Assembly: GCA_031082105.1 (NCBI GenBank) | Contig: JAVHLO010000263.1 | Coordinates: 1 to 5,415 of the forward strand | Source of the DNA: Planctomycetota bacterium | Lineage (GTDB): Bacteria; Planctomycetota; MHYJ01; JACQXL01; JAVHLO01 | Reading direction: 5' to 3' | Length of the DNA stretch: 5,415 nucleotides | Part shown: one piece after another, positions 4,887 through 5,415 of the stretch | Numbering within the stretch: position 1 is the stretch's first letter | Layout of the letters: each line of letters opens with the position of its first letter | Translations under genes and position numbers: made by a program | The notes under the pieces: model-generated | Database searches by the model: none | Seen by the model: only the letters and a program-made list of their open reading frames with translations | Told to the model about the DNA's origin: nothing

Positions 4887-5342
4887 ATGGCCTACATACC
4901 CAAAGGAAAGACATTCGATCAGTTTGCGGTCGGCGATACCTTTGAAACCGCGTCACGGACGATTACCGAGGCGGACGTCGTCAACTTCGCCGGAATCTCC
5001 GGCGATTTCAATCCGCTCCACATGGACGAGGAATTCATGAAGGGGACTCCCTTCAAAACGCGGATCGCGCATGGGATGCTCTGCGTGTCCGCCGCGACGG
5101 GGCTCGCGAACCAGCTCGGCATCTTCGAGGGCACTTCGATCGCGCTGCTCAGCATGACGATCAAGTACACCGGCGCGGTCAATTTCGGCGACACGATCCG
5201 GCTGGTCCTCAAGGTCCTAGAAAAAAAGGAGTCGTCCAAACCGGACCGCGGAACCGTCACCTTCGACTGCCCGGTCCTTAACCAGCGCGGGGACAAGGTC
5301 GTGGACAGCCAGTGGGTGGTGCTCATGAAGAAAAGTGGCTAA
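4887..5342 (+). CDS. MaoC-like (R)-specific enoyl-CoA hydratase
   Basis: A hot-dog-fold hydratase that adds water to a trans-2-enoyl-CoA to give an (R)-3-hydroxyacyl-CoA, acting in the cytoplasm in acyl-CoA breakdown or supply of hydroxyacyl-CoA. It has 151 residues, the usual length of single-domain MaoC/PhaJ proteins. The hydratase-2 motif is complete at residues 34-47 (FAGISGDFNPLHMD), with D40 and H45 as the expected catalytic pair and N42 beside them, followed by AHGML (61-65), the other family landmark. The middle strand IKYTGAVNFGDTI (92-104) and the closing DSQWVVLMKK fit the fold. ATG 4887 follows GAGGAGA by 6 bases; an in-frame TTG at 4872 overlaps that ribosome site and is rejected. 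It lies 129 bases after the TPR gene on the same strand. The CoA-transferase genes on the other strand make an acyl-CoA role fit locally, but the exact substrate is unknown. Confidence 0.95.
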   Translation: MAYIPKGKTFDQFAVGDTFETASRTITEADVVNFAGISGDFNPLHMDEEFMKGTPFKTRIAHGMLCVSAATGLANQLGIFEGTSIALLSMTIKYTGAVNFGDTIRLVLKVLEKKESSKPDRGTVTFDCPVLNQRGDKVVDSQWVVLMKKSG

Positions 5343-5371
5343 CCCGCATCATTCGCAAAGGTTTGTAGTAA

Positions 5372-5395
5372 GGCACGAAGCCGCAGCGGAGTGCC
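5372..5395. repeat. Hairpin in the noncoding tail after the MaoC gene
   Basis: GGCAC (5372-5376) pairs with GTGCC (5391-5395) around a 14-base loop that contains its own CCG-CAG-CGG mini-stem (5381-5389). It lies 30 bases past the MaoC stop and is followed by sequence with weak GTC/TTCT to AGAA/GAC complementarity up to the window edge. It resembles an extragenic repeat fragment cut by the edge. No T-run is visible, and no gene is seen in 5343-5415. Confidence 0.4.
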
Positions 5396-5415
5396 GTCGC
5401 TTCTCGGAAGAAGAC

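Overview
The window looks like ordinary chromosome from a GC-rich, Gram-negative-type bacterium. There are clear Shine-Dalgarno sites, two near-consensus sigma70 promoters, and a eukaryote-like Ser/Thr kinase joined to a PilZ-like domain. The gaps are rich in extragenic inverted repeats. The kinase, TPR and acyl-CoA gene mix would fit Planctomycetota, Deltaproteobacteria-type lineages or a related candidate phylum. Taxonomy cannot be fixed from this sequence alone.

Layout: five protein genes. On the minus strand, reading right to left, a sigma70 promoter (3521-3549) and a hairpin-containing leader precede the alpha subunit of a family I (glutaconate/IpdAB-like) CoA-transferase (3459-2491). 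A 276-base gap carrying a large inverted repeat of CACAGAA-type units follows, then the beta subunit (2214-1414). After a 260-base gap with a twin GCCGGC hairpin comes a Ser/Thr protein kinase (1153 to beyond the left edge), read in a frame open to the window end. On the plus strand, a second sigma70 promoter (3730-3758) drives a membrane-anchored coiled-coil/TPR protein (3867-4757). A gap with a dRS3-like palindrome follows, then a MaoC-type (R)-specific enoyl-CoA hydratase (4887-5342). The last 73 bases are noncoding with a hairpin repeat.

Function: the CoA-transferase pair and the MaoC hydratase point to acyl-CoA metabolism (activation or transfer of CoA on an organic acid, and hydration of an enoyl-CoA). 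They are on opposite strands and need not share a pathway. The kinase and TPR protein look like signalling or envelope scaffold proteins whose link to the CoA genes is only positional. I see no CRISPR array, tRNA, rRNA, transposase, phage gene or defence system. The most unusual items are the kinase-PilZ fusion with altered DFG and PilZ motifs, the repeat element splitting the two CoA-transferase subunits, and the twin hairpin with complementary loops.
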